From Bacillota bacterium (GTDB taxonomy: Bacteria; Bacillota; Clostridia; Lachnospirales; Lachnospiraceae): DNA of 64,000 nt. A program made the position numbers and the translations under genes. The stretch is taken from NCBI GenBank assembly GCA_023423045.1, contig JAFAGA010000047.1:80340-144339 (forward strand), given 5' to 3'. A model generated the notes under the pieces. It was given only the letters and a program-made list of their open reading frames with translations, had not been told where the DNA came from and ran no database searches. Positions 25,428-34,180 of this stretch are shown piece by piece (within the stretch, counting starts at the first letter, position 1; every line of letters begins with the position of its first letter).

Positions 25428-25519
25428 AAGATAACCTATCTGTGTACTGCGCCGCACACTTTCATGTAATAGAGCCGGCTTGCCGGACTCTGGCTCCAAT
25501 GCGCTGTCACTTCAGTGAC

Positions 25520-25605
25520 AATCTGCCTTTGCACATCATGCGCATTGTGCCCGGAGGGCTTTATTATTTCATAGAACGCAATTCTCTATGAAATAATAAA
25601 AACTG
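25520..25605. repeat. Dispersed hairpin repeat, copy A
   Basis: The tract GCGCATTGTGCCCGGAGGGC (25541-25559) is followed by a perfect hairpin with arms 25560-25576 and 25584-25600 (TTTATTATTTCATAG arm). A second copy with the same order of parts is at 53.6 kb. The stems differ in sequence but both pair, which points to a structural element rather than chance. Confidence 0.65.
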
Positions 25606-25708
25606 CTGCAGGCCGGTACGCATTTTTTCCGGCCATATCCAGTTCCTCCGATCGCTGTAGCAAGTCAAATCACAGTGTCAGAATACCGCAGGTTGATCTG
25701 TAACAGTC

Positions 25709-28294
25709 TTAATTATAGGGAAAAGCGGATAACTGCAATCTTATGGTCTTAATCTCAAAGGTTCCAAAAGGCAGGCGCAACCCACGCTCAGGGATTCCGA
25801 GCTCCTCCCGGGGATGCTCCAGCATATCGCATAACCATGCTCTTTCTGCCTTCCAATTGATGGTGATCCGGGAGGTAACCGCCGCTCCTGCCGCTTCATA
25901 GAAGCGCAAAATTATATCCCCGCTGCCGTCCTCTGCCGGTTTCATCGTCTCCAAGATAACATTTTTCTTATCGATTTGTAAAGCTTCAAAGGTCTGAACC
26001 CTTCCCCGGGTCACATAGGGTGCTACATTCAGTTCATACCCCTGCCTTACTACATCGGAATCAATAAAGCTTCCCTCCCATGCATAGAATGCATAGGTGA
26101 ACTTCTGAACTCCATTATCCGCGCGCATCTGGGGGCTGGACGCCGCCCGAAGCAGGGTCAGTTCCATTGCATTGCCTTCCATACTGATGCCGTATTTACT
26201 GTCGTTAAGCACCGCTGCCCCATGGGCGCCGTCACATAAGGCGGTGTAACGGTGGTTGCATACCTCAAAGCGATCCTTATCATAAGTACGGGAACGGTGT
26301 GTGGGTCTTTCCACATAACCGAACTGCATTTCATTTCTGGCATTGATGGCATGGACCGATACCGGGAAAGCCGCCTTCAACAGGCGGTGAAGTTCTCTCC
26401 ACTCAATGCAGGTTTCAAACTCCAGTCTCTTCTGGTTTGCTGCCAGGCGGATATACTGCACATAGTCAGAGCGGCTGATTTTTCCGCTGACCTTAAGTAC
26501 CGCCTCCAGCCCTTGGGATATTATAGTCAGCTCCTGTTCCCGCGCTCCTTCCACTTCCTGATTGCGGTAATTATCGTCAATATCCCATGCATCAAAATGC
26601 CTTGGAACATCTTTAAAAAGGCGCAGCTGATTCATAGGCCCTGCTGCCATCTGACGGCCCGAGGACTTTAACACAAAAGAGATTACTCTGCCCTGTTTAT
26701 CGATAAGAGCGGATATATGTTTATTTTTCATATGATATCCCTGCTCATCCTGCCAGAGGCGGGCTGTCCTTCCTGGTACTTCCTCTGCTGCTGTTTTTTC
26801 TGATATCATTCCTATGGGCACCGGTTCTGAGAACTCCTCTAAGGCAGCCTCTGCCGCTTCGCCGGATATGGCCTTTCGGGGATACAGCGTAATTCCTCCA
26901 CAGGAAGGAAGCTCTACCAGAGCCCTTACCGATCCATCGATTTCCTGCACCGGCACCTGATGACCCTCACCATCCACCGCCCCGTCCCGGTATTGTTCCG
27001 GAAGAGGGAGGAGGAATTGCCTTGAAAAGGAAAGGGAGTTGAATATGGCAAGCCCCTCGCCCTCCTGCACCAGCGCATCTGCGGCCTGCTGTGTCATCTG
27101 CCCGGCTTCCTTCAAAATGCTCTCATGGTCTCTCTCTGTCTCCTGGTATACTCTTTCAATGGAAGAGCCCGGAAGAATATCATGAAACTGATGGAACAGC
27201 AGTAACTTCCACAACCGATCCGACCTTTTCGCATCATACTCCATTCCTTTTGCCATTGCCAAACAGCTCCATAGCTCCATCTCCCGCATGGCCAGCTCAC
27301 ATCTTCGGTTATTTCTCTTTACTCCCGCCTGTGAGGTATAAGTCCCCCGATGAGAGGTAAAATACAGTTCTCCTGCATAAGTATGCTGCGGTCCTCCCTG
27401 CTCCTCCAGTTTCATGAAGAATTCCTCGGGAGATCCCATCCGCATCCTCGGACTTCCTTCCAGATCCCGCTGCCGGAGCACATATTCTATATGATCCCGG
27501 GAAGGGCCTCCGCCGCCGTCCCCATAGCCGAAGGGCAGAAGAAAGGTCTCCAGGTCCTCCTTCTGGGTGCGCTGCTTCCAGACATTGCCCACTTCTTCCG
27601 GATCCGTCTGATAAGTATAGCTGGTAGGAAGAAAAGAGGTCACTCTGGTACCGTCCATCCCTTCCCAGTGGAAATAATGATACGGAAAACGCTCTCCGTC
27701 ATTGCAGGTCCAAAATATCTTCTGAGTCACCAGATACGGGACATCACAGCCCATAAGTATCTGCGGCAGGGCAGCCGTGTATCCGAAGGTATCGGGCAGC
27801 CACAGGACTCTGCTATCCACACCCAGTACCTCCTTATAGTAACGCTTTCCGTGGATGAGCTGGCGGATCAGTGCCTCTCCTCCGGCCATATTGGTATCCG
27901 GCTCCACCCACATAGCTCCGTCCGCAATCCACTGTCCACGGCTGATGGCATCTTTTATCCGCCCAAACAGTTTCGGGTAATTGTTCCGGCACATCTCATA
28001 AGCTGCGGGCTGGCTCTGTAAGAAGCGATACTCCGGATATTCCTCCAAAAGGCGAAGCTGAGCGGCAAAGGTACGTTCTGTCTTCCGCCGGGTTTCTGCC
28101 ACCGGCCACAGCCAGGCCAGGTCCAAATGAGCATTTCCCACCGCCCAGAACCAGGGCGCTGTAGAACCGTTGACCGCTTCCAGGACCTCATTTAAGGAAT
28201 CCCTGGCTGCTGCGTAACAGATCAGTCTGGAATCCCCGTCCTGCTCAAAATCCACCTCATAGGTGAATTTCTGAAGGGCAGAGATAATCTTCAC
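25709..28294 (-). pseudogene. GH38 alpha-mannosidase, catalytic part downstream of an in-frame TGA
   Basis: This is the 861-residue remainder of a GH38 alpha-mannosidase whose first 209 residues are encoded at 28298-28927 in the same frame. Only the TGA at 28298-28300 and one Ala codon separate the parts. All catalytic features are here: AVGNAHLDLAWLWPV with the zinc His and Asp near residue 56, the nucleophile Asp in LPDTFGYTAALPQIL near 165, and FGYGDGGGGPSRDH. The beta-rich C-terminal domains are complete. A GTG five bases past the TGA could restart translation, but no proper ribosome site precedes it. Full-length homologues are about 1,040-1,070 residues, as the joined parts would be (about 1,072). 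A C-to-T change turning CGA (Arg) into TGA would explain it. The enzyme would trim alpha-mannose inside the cell. Confidence 0.85.
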
Positions 28295-28297
28295 CGC

Positions 28298-28927
28298 TCA
28301 AAGAGACGAAGCATCCAGGACCTTCAGCAGCCGATAAAGGGTATCCACATCCAGGAATAGCTGATATGCCTCTTCCCTCCAGATCCCGTAGGTGCAATTC
28401 CCCAGAGTCCGCCTGGAGCCTTCCGGTATCTGCTCCGTAAAGCTTCCCGGCATTACCGGCCCGGTAGCACAATAACCGGTCTCACAATTGGGGAAATAAT
28501 GTCCGGCGTAAGTTTCCATATAGATATGATAGCGCTCTCCCGGCTGACCGTTTGCTGTAACCGTATTGTCCACCATATAATGATGGGGATATGCGATCCA
28601 ATCCGCCCGATAGGTGCCGAACTCCCGCCCATTGATAAACAGGGAGGTTTCCCCTCCCGGCTGAAGGTTCAGGACGATCCTTTTTCTCATGGCCGCCTCG
28701 GGCAAAATAAATTCTCCCCGGAACCAACAGTATTCCCAAGTGTTTCCCCAGGTAAACCCCGGTTCCACCGGAGTAAAGGCCAACTGTTTCACTTTTGTAT
28801 GGCTCAAATGCTCCCGAGTCCGGTATGCTTCCAATTCTATTCTTCCCAGAGGCTCATAAAAATCATCCTTGAGCGTCCGTATCCAATGATTAATTCTATC
28901 TTCCCATTCTGAATTCAATCCTGTCAT
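28298..28927 (-). pseudogene. GH38 alpha-mannosidase, N-terminal fragment
   Basis: These 209 codons make up the N-terminal domain of the same mannosidase. They show the family pattern in which a region rich in aromatic residues (FTWGNTWEYCWFRGEF, GETSLFINGREFG, YHIYMETYAGHYFP) precedes the catalytic barrel. Translation stops at TGA after LLKVLDASSL, exactly where homologues read on into the KI...L..F segment that the downstream frame supplies. AAGGAAGAG precedes the ATG. On its own this piece lacks the active site and should be inactive. It follows the binding-protein gene of the locus after about 215 bases. Confidence 0.83.
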
Positions 28928-28980
28928 TGTCCCATTCTCTTCCTTTTATCATGACAATCCATCACTTCTCCAACAGCATA

Positions 28981-29035
28981 GATGAGGGTGTCCCAAAATG
29001 ATGATTGCGATCATCATTTTGAGGGCATCCTCATC
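28981..29035 (-). other. Intercistronic stem-loop after a binding-protein gene
   Basis: AAAATGATGAT at 28995-29005 pairs with ATCATCATTTT at 29010-29020, and the outer arms GATGAGG and CCTCATC (28981-28987, 29029-29035) extend the stem with small bulges. It lies between the binding-protein stop and the mannosidase start without a T-run, as at 835-888 and 8976-9074. Confidence 0.65.
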
Positions 29036-29144
29036 TTACCTCCCGCAGAGTCTTTGGCTTATGTAATGCTTCCGACAGCCTATTGAAAGGTTATATTGCA
29101 ATCAATTGCATTATAGATGTGCGGCAGACAGCATTTCATCGACT

Positions 29145-30842
29145 CTATTTATTAGCGTTATAATATTCATCGTACGCCTTCTGATACAATTGCACGTAAG
29201 TCTGCACATCGTAGTTCTTCAGAGTAGCTGCATAAGAATCCCAGTTTCTCTCCAGGCTTAATTCTCCTGTAATAAACTGTGCCATTGCCGTCTTTACATA
29301 TTCCTGCAAAGAGGTCTGCAAGGTAGCGAAACGCTCTGAGTCATCGCTGTTCTCCAAAAAGATATTCTTGGGAAGGTATTCGGGATAGAAATAGTCAACC
29401 ACCTTCATTGTCTCATCAAAGAGTCTTGCTTCATAAGCATCTGATGCATAAATATTTTCCGGACGGGGAGACATGGCCGCACGGAATTCTGCTCTCTGAT
29501 TGTACAGACCGGTCCACCAGGTGTTCTTGTTGTATTCGTCATTTTCATTGGAGGTAAAGCCCGGCTCGATCCAGTAGATTGCGTCGGTGCCCTGCAAAAT
29601 AGATTCTACCGGCTTCTCTAATTTACCCCAGTACTTATTCTCTTCACCGTACATCTGCACCATGGAAGCTTCATTGCTCATCAGGAAATCGCCAACCTTA
29701 AAAGCTGCTTCCGGATTCTTACACTTATCGGTAATGAACCAGTTAAATCCTGCTGTCATATCTACATAGTCCTTGTGCAGCTGATATCTTGCTCCGTTGG
29801 GTCCTTCTACCGGAACCATGGCTGCCGTAACCTCATTCATATGCGCATCATCCAGATTAATACCCATTGCAAAATGGTCTGCGGTGTAACCGAATACCAG
29901 CTTGGAATCGGAACGGATTACCTGCTGCATCTGGTCGCTGCTCTGGGAGAAGGTGGTAGGATCAATCAGTCCCAATTCAAATAATTCATGCATGTACTCC
30001 AGACCCTGCTTAAATTCTTCGGTATCGGCTGCAAAAATCACCTTACCATCCTTTGCATAGGAAAGTGTGGTCTTATCAATGGGCACAAAGGAGTTCATCA
30101 GGAACCATTCCAGCTGACAATCCCAATCGGGGCTTCCGGTCAGAGGGATCTCGTCCGCCTTCCCATTTCCGTTGTAATCGCTGTTCTTCACTGCGATGAG
30201 AACATTCTTCAGCTCCTCTGTGGTAGTAGGCTCGGATAAGCCAAGGGATGCCATCCACTCGGTGTTATACCAAAGCTTGGGATAGGCCTGGCAGTGGAAG
30301 CACTCATTTTCTGTAGGGAATCCATAGATATTGCCATCGGGAGCATAGGCATTTGCTTCATACTGGGGTCTGTCCTCAAACAGCTCCTTCATATTGATAC
30401 CATACTTTTCATACAGATCATTTAGCGGAATGAAGGTGCCTTCCATACCAAGCTTCACCGTCTTCTGCTTGTTTAAATTATAGCATATAACATCCGGATA
30501 ATCACCGCTGGATAGCATCAGGTTCAGCTTTGTATCAGCATCGGCAGAATCGCTGGGCAGCTGTACAAAATCAAACTTCACATTGGTCTGCTCCTCGATC
30601 CATCGAATCGCATAGTTGGCATCGGAATACTCTCCCTTTTCATTCATCTGCACTGCAACGGTGAGCGTCACCGGTTCCTCATCTCCCGGGGTTTGTGTGC
30701 CCTCGGCAGGTGTATTGGTTACCTTGTTATCCCCATCCTCGCCGGGGCTGTTGCTCTTGGTGCCATTGCTGCATCCGCCCAGCAACAGAACGGCGGCAAG
30801 GCCAAGTGCCATCACTTTGGTTACTAACGTTTTCCTTCTCAT
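29145..30842 (-). CDS. ABC transporter solute-binding lipoprotein (LplA type)
   Basis: This 565-residue lipoprotein has a signal peptide ending in the lipobox LLLGGC, then a Ser/Asn/Gly/Thr-rich linker. Family marks are VAVQMNEKGEYSD, LMLSSGDYPDVICYN, LNDLYEKYGINMKELF, the acidic loop NSDYNGNGKADEIPLTG and YNTEWMASLG. I chose the ATG at 30842 because AAGGAGAGG lies eight bases upstream. It follows its two permeases (67-base gap) and precedes the mannosidase. Given the enzymes of the locus it should bind an oligosaccharide carrying mannose, galactose and perhaps fucose, which is inference from context. Confidence 0.93.
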   Translation of the reverse strand: MRRKTLVTKVMALGLAAVLLLGGCSNGTKSNSPGEDGDNKVTNTPAEGTQTPGDEEPVTLTVAVQMNEKGEYSDANYAIRWIEEQTNVKFDFVQLPSDSADADTKLNLMLSSGDYPDVICYNLNKQKTVKLGMEGTFIPLNDLYEKYGINMKELFEDRPQYEANAYAPDGNIYGFPTENECFHCQAYPKLWYNTEWMASLGLSEPTTTEELKNVLIAVKNSDYNGNGKADEIPLTGSPDWDCQLEWFLMNSFVPIDKTTLSYAKDGKVIFAADTEEFKQGLEYMHELFELGLIDPTTFSQSSDQMQQVIRSDSKLVFGYTADHFAMGINLDDAHMNEVTAAMVPVEGPNGARYQLHKDYVDMTAGFNWFITDKCKNPEAAFKVGDFLMSNEASMVQMYGEENKYWGKLEKPVESILQGTDAIYWIEPGFTSNENDEYNKNTWWTGLYNQRAEFRAAMSPRPENIYASDAYEARLFDETMKVVDYFYPEYLPKNIFLENSDDSERFATLQTSLQEYVKTAMAQFITGELSLERNWDSYAATLKNYDVQTYVQLYQKAYDEYYNANK

Positions 30843-30908
30843 TGTTTTTACCTCTCCTTCTTTTTTCATTACCTTTTCCTCTTTATATTAACTGATCCTG
30901 GTTCATTC

Positions 30909-31838
30909 TCAGCCCTTGATGGATCCCATCATAATACCCTTTACAAAATATTTCTGGATAAAAGGATATAATAACATAACAGGCAGGGAAGATACCACAA
31001 CCAGTGAATATTGCATTAATGTCTTCAGCTCCTGACGGCTCATCTGCTCCTCCAGCCTCATTACCATACCGCTGCTGTCGTTGGTCACCAGCACATTCCG
31101 AAGAATTAGCTGCAGCGGCGACTTAGCGGTGCTGTTCAGGTACAGCAGAGCTGAAAAGAAGTCATTCCATTTGCCCACCGCATATAACAGTACCATAACA
31201 GCAATGATGGGCTTAGCCAGGGGAATTACCATATTAATAAAGTATTTCCAATCAGAGCAGCCATCGATGGAAGCACTTTCGAATATTTCCAACGGTATGG
31301 AGCTCTGGATATAGGTCTTAATCAGAATAACATTCCATACTCCCATAGCGGAGGGAAGGATCATCGCCCAAAAGCTGTCAATGAGACTCAGCTTGCTCAC
31401 CACCATATAGGTGGGGATCATACCGCCGCTAAAGAACATGGTAACCGTAAACAAAAACATCACCGGCTTGCGGATCTTTAAGTCCGTTCTGGATAAGGGA
31501 TATCCGGCAAGCATGGTCAGGGAAACACTGACGATGGTTCCCACCACGGTATAGGCGACAGAGTTAGCAAAGCCCTGGACAATATTCGGCGACCGGAAGA
31601 TTACCTGATAACCGGCCAGAGAGAAATCCACCGGCCATAAAAATACCTTTCCGGAGGTCACCGCTTTGGCATCACTAAAGGAGGAGGCCAAAATAAAGAT
31701 TACCGGCACCAGAATGACCACAGCCGTGGCTGCCAGCAAAATCCATACGCAGGCCAGCAGGATTCGATCGGGCACGGTGTGATATAATTTAATCTTTGTA
31801 CCTTTATATTGTGTTTGTGATGTTGATTGCATATTCAT
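30909..31838 (-). CDS. Carbohydrate ABC transporter permease (LplC type)
   Basis: This is a 309-residue CUT1 permease with six predicted helices. The EAA loop is near residue 186, reading FESASIDGCSDWKYF, a slightly unusual ESA/DGC variant of EAA/DGA. The C-terminal tail KGIMMGSIKG is typical. The ATG at 31838 follows AGAAGGAGAG; the GTG-initiated longer frame would contain that site. The gene starts 15 bases after the partner permease stop. No ATPase is encoded nearby. Confidence 0.93.
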   Translation of the reverse strand: MNMQSTSQTQYKGTKIKLYHTVPDRILLACVWILLAATAVVILVPVIFILASSFSDAKAVTSGKVFLWPVDFSLAGYQVIFRSPNIVQGFANSVAYTVVGTIVSVSLTMLAGYPLSRTDLKIRKPVMFLFTVTMFFSGGMIPTYMVVSKLSLIDSFWAMILPSAMGVWNVILIKTYIQSSIPLEIFESASIDGCSDWKYFINMVIPLAKPIIAVMVLLYAVGKWNDFFSALLYLNSTAKSPLQLILRNVLVTNDSSGMVMRLEEQMSRQELKTLMQYSLVVVSSLPVMLLYPFIQKYFVKGIMMGSIKG

Positions 31839-31852
31839 ATTCTCTCCTTCTT

Positions 31853-32782
31853 CTACCACAAGCTGGTCTCGCCGAATTTCTGCGAGAGTTTGTTGGCTGC
31901 AAATAATAAGATGAAGTTGACCACCGAATTAAACAATCCCACCGCCGTAGCAAAGGAATACTGCATATCGCGCAGGCCCCGTTTGAATACATAGGTTGAA
32001 ATGATTTCAGACACAGGCAGATTCAGGTTGTTTTGCATCAGATACACTTTTTCAAATCCAACACCCATGATACTTCCGATGGCCAGAATCAGCTGGATCG
32101 TGATGATGGGCTTCAGAGCCGGAAGCTCAACGATACGGATTCTCTGCAGGCGGTTAGCACCGTCGATCTGGGAAGCCTCTACGAGGGACTGGTCAACATT
32201 GCCCAAGGCGGCAATATAGATAATCGCGGAATAGCCGGTCACCTGCCATACGCCGGACCAGACATAAATATGTCTGAAGTAAGAGGCCCTGCCCATAAAA
32301 TCAATTCTTGCAAGACCCAGGAAGTCCAGAATACTATTGACAACGCCAATATTCAGATGAAGGCATTGAAGCACGATACCCACCAGCACCACAGTAGAAA
32401 TAAAATATGGTGCATAGGTCAGGGACTGCATGAACTTCTTGAATCGGTTCCCCCCTATAATATGTAATGCCAGAGCCAGTATGATGGGTGCCGGAAAGCT
32501 TGCGAGCAGCTGATAGATACTGATAACCAAGGTATTTCTAAGTAATCTGGCCATATCCGGGTTGGTAAAGAATTGCATGAAATATTTTAGTCCAACCCAT
32601 TCACTTCCCATAATTCCTTTTCGGAAGCTATAATTCTTAAAGGCAATTACGATTCCTCCCATTGGGACATAACAAAAGATAGCGATATAAAGCACCGGCA
32701 GAAGCAGCATCAGATAAAGCTGCCATCGTTTTTGTATGTCCTCCCTTAGTCCCCATTTCTTCTTTTTCTTTGTTGCTTCCAT
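31853..32782 (-). CDS. Carbohydrate ABC transporter permease (LplB type)
   Basis: This 309-residue permease is the first gene of the glycan-use locus. It has a basic N-terminus (ATKKKKKWGL), six helices beginning YLMLLLPVLYIAIFCYVPMGG, the family segment GSEWVGLKYFMQFF and an EAA loop near residue 200 (LVEASQIDGANR). GGAAGGGAAGAG lies before the ATG at 32782; two codons earlier a GTG is possible but too close to that site. A palindrome centred on AACCGGTT lies 49 bases upstream, at the end of a decayed epimerase gene, so the promoter may sit there. Confidence 0.93.
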   Translation of the reverse strand: MEATKKKKKWGLREDIQKRWQLYLMLLLPVLYIAIFCYVPMGGIVIAFKNYSFRKGIMGSEWVGLKYFMQFFTNPDMARLLRNTLVISIYQLLASFPAPIILALALHIIGGNRFKKFMQSLTYAPYFISTVVLVGIVLQCLHLNIGVVNSILDFLGLARIDFMGRASYFRHIYVWSGVWQVTGYSAIIYIAALGNVDQSLVEASQIDGANRLQRIRIVELPALKPIITIQLILAIGSIMGVGFEKVYLMQNNLNLPVSEIISTYVFKRGLRDMQYSFATAVGLFNSVVNFILLFAANKLSQKFGETSLW

Positions 32783-32831
32783 TAACACTCTTCCCTTCCT
32801 ATCTATTTTGTCCTTTTAAAGGCATTGTTGT

Positions 32832-33055
32832 TTAAACCGGTTCAAAAGCAAGTTCTTTTTTTATTTTATCTATACCAAACAAGGATTTGAATTCATTTCC
32901 TGCTTTCATATAATAAGACAAATCATATCGATCCATTATTTCTTTTCCATAAACCGTGTATAGCGCTTCAACTGTCGATACATCACAGGATATATCCGGG
33001 CCGGCAACATTATAGATACGGACACCAGGATGAAATGCCTTATGACACCCAAGAT
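32832..33055 (-). pseudogene. Remnant of an NAD-dependent epimerase/dehydratase (C-terminal end)
   Basis: A frame of about 74 codons with no start codon ends at TAA (32832-32834). It reads FHPGVRIYNVAGPD, then VEALYTVYGKE, then SLFGIDKIKKELAFEPV. This matches the C-terminal pattern of extended SDR sugar epimerases (VxNVxGP... xxYGKE... SLFDIxKAKxxLGFEP). The rest of the gene is gone; its upstream edge runs into the palindromic repeat at 33053-33109. It lies in the gap between the permease operon and the thioredoxin-like lipoprotein. The identification is by eye. Confidence 0.65.
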
Positions 33056-33109
33056 TTCTTAAGAATCGGAGGAGAAAGATTCTTGTGACAGGTGTTGATT
33101 ATTAAGCTT
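33053..33109. repeat. Palindromic direct repeat, copy 1
   Basis: The sequence contains TTCTTAAGAAT and GATTCTTGTGA. Over about 57 bases it matches copy 2 at 34028-34084 in the same orientation at roughly three quarters of positions. It lies just after the stop of the thioredoxin-like lipoprotein gene. Confidence 0.6.
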
Positions 33110-33116
33110 TTTATCT

Positions 33117-33947
33117 TTATTCCTTTATCTGAGGGAACATGAAACCGGTATTCTCCTTCCGGTTCAGTTCAGCCGCAAGCAATTCCGAAATTCTATCAAT
33201 TCCGGCATAATAACCGGAAGCGGTAAAAACAATCGGCACCATACGGTCTTCGTCCGGAACCTCATATTCATCGAAAAAGGCCGTCACCCTGTCTCCGTTA
33301 TTTCCCGAGCGGGTGTTGATCCTGATTAAATCGATATTAACCTGCTTTCCTTCTATTTCAACTGTTTTTGGCAGCTGATCTATGATCGGCTTTACCTGTT
33401 TGCATTCATCACAGACAATACGATAAAAATACACCAGCGTTATATTCTCGGGATTGGCTTTATAATCATCAAATAATTCACGTCCTGTTTTCTTCTCCTT
33501 CGGATGATACACATACCCTCTTTCAAAGATGTCCTCTCCTGTTGTCAGATAAGCCTCCTTTATATTTTTCTCTATGCTTTCATGACCCTGGTATAATTTC
33601 CCTCCCACAACCAGCAGCGGCAGCTCAAGACTGTCCTTATCCAGTCCCAGCTCTCTGCAAATTTCCTCGTATTTCGTCCGGCCTCCATTCTGATAGATGC
33701 AGATTCTCTCAATGGAGTAAGGATAAATATCCCGGACACTTTCCAGCTGCTCCTTTGCTATTTGATCAAATTCCTTGGTAGGGTCACAGGAATCGCAGAT
33801 CCCCTCGTGGAAATAATACATTTCAATCTGTTCCGGCAACTCGGTCTGAGAAATTGGGGATGGCTGTACCTTCGTACATGCCGTAAGCATCATAGCTAAC
33901 AGGATAAGGGGTATGATAATTTCTCTCTTCAGGTTCTTAAAATTCAT
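33117..33947 (-). CDS. Lipoprotein with two thioredoxin-like CxxC domains
   Basis: This is a 276-residue exported lipoprotein with signal peptide and lipobox (MMLTAC near residues 18-23). The first thioredoxin-like domain (about 40-140) starts EMYYFHEGICDSCDP with CDSC, and the second (about 165-265) has LVYFYRIVCDECKQVKP with CDEC. Both domains carry the expected cis-Pro-like segments (LELPLLVVGG, RMVPIVF). Two active sites on one anchored protein suggest a thiol-disulfide relay or reductase outside the membrane. The ATG at 33947 follows AAAGGAGC. It is a lone gene between two related palindromic repeats, an arrangement that suggests it moved in as a unit. The partner is unknown. Confidence 0.82.
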   Translation of the reverse strand: MNFKNLKREIIIPLILLAMMLTACTKVQPSPISQTELPEQIEMYYFHEGICDSCDPTKEFDQIAKEQLESVRDIYPYSIERICIYQNGGRTKYEEICRELGLDKDSLELPLLVVGGKLYQGHESIEKNIKEAYLTTGEDIFERGYVYHPKEKKTGRELFDDYKANPENITLVYFYRIVCDECKQVKPIIDQLPKTVEIEGKQVNIDLIRINTRSGNNGDRVTAFFDEYEVPDEDRMVPIVFTASGYYAGIDRISELLAAELNRKENTGFMFPQIKE

Positions 33948-34027
33948 AAGCGGCTCCTTTGTGTGTTCTGACATTAGTATATTCTCTCCCCCTCCATTCC
34001 ACCAGAACGCATCCTTGTGATACCTGA

Positions 34028-34084
34028 GAATTCTTAAGAATTCAGGGGGAAGGATTCTTGTGATGCGTGTTTATTGTTAAGAAA
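34028..34084. repeat. Palindromic direct repeat, copy 2
   Basis: GAATTCTTAAGAATTC at 34028-34043 is a perfect palindrome, followed by GATTCTTGTGA. Outer arms ACGCATC (about 34007-34013) and GATGCGT (34052-34058) enclose it. It is related to copy 1 downstream of the same gene. Confidence 0.6.
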
Positions 34085-34112
34085 ACCGATATTATATCGT
34101 ATCCCTTTCTAA

Positions 34113-34161
34113 TTTAAAGAGGAAGCCGCCGGGCAATTCTGCGCTGCCCGGCGGCTTCCTC
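34113..34161 (-). terminator. Terminator of the GH10 xylanase gene
   Basis: A perfect 17-bp GC-rich stem, 34119-34135 with 34145-34161 (GAGGAAGCCGCCGGGCA arm), nine-base loop, then TTTAAATT on the minus strand. It lies about 20 bases after the stop codon. Confidence 0.9.
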
Positions 34162-34180
34162 TGCTTAATTAAATCTCTTG

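Noticed and set aside
28298..28300. Selenocysteine read-through of the mannosidase TGA
   Set aside because: No Cys is expected at this position in GH38, no SECIS-like hairpin is evident just after the TGA, and a CGA-to-TGA change explains the codon.
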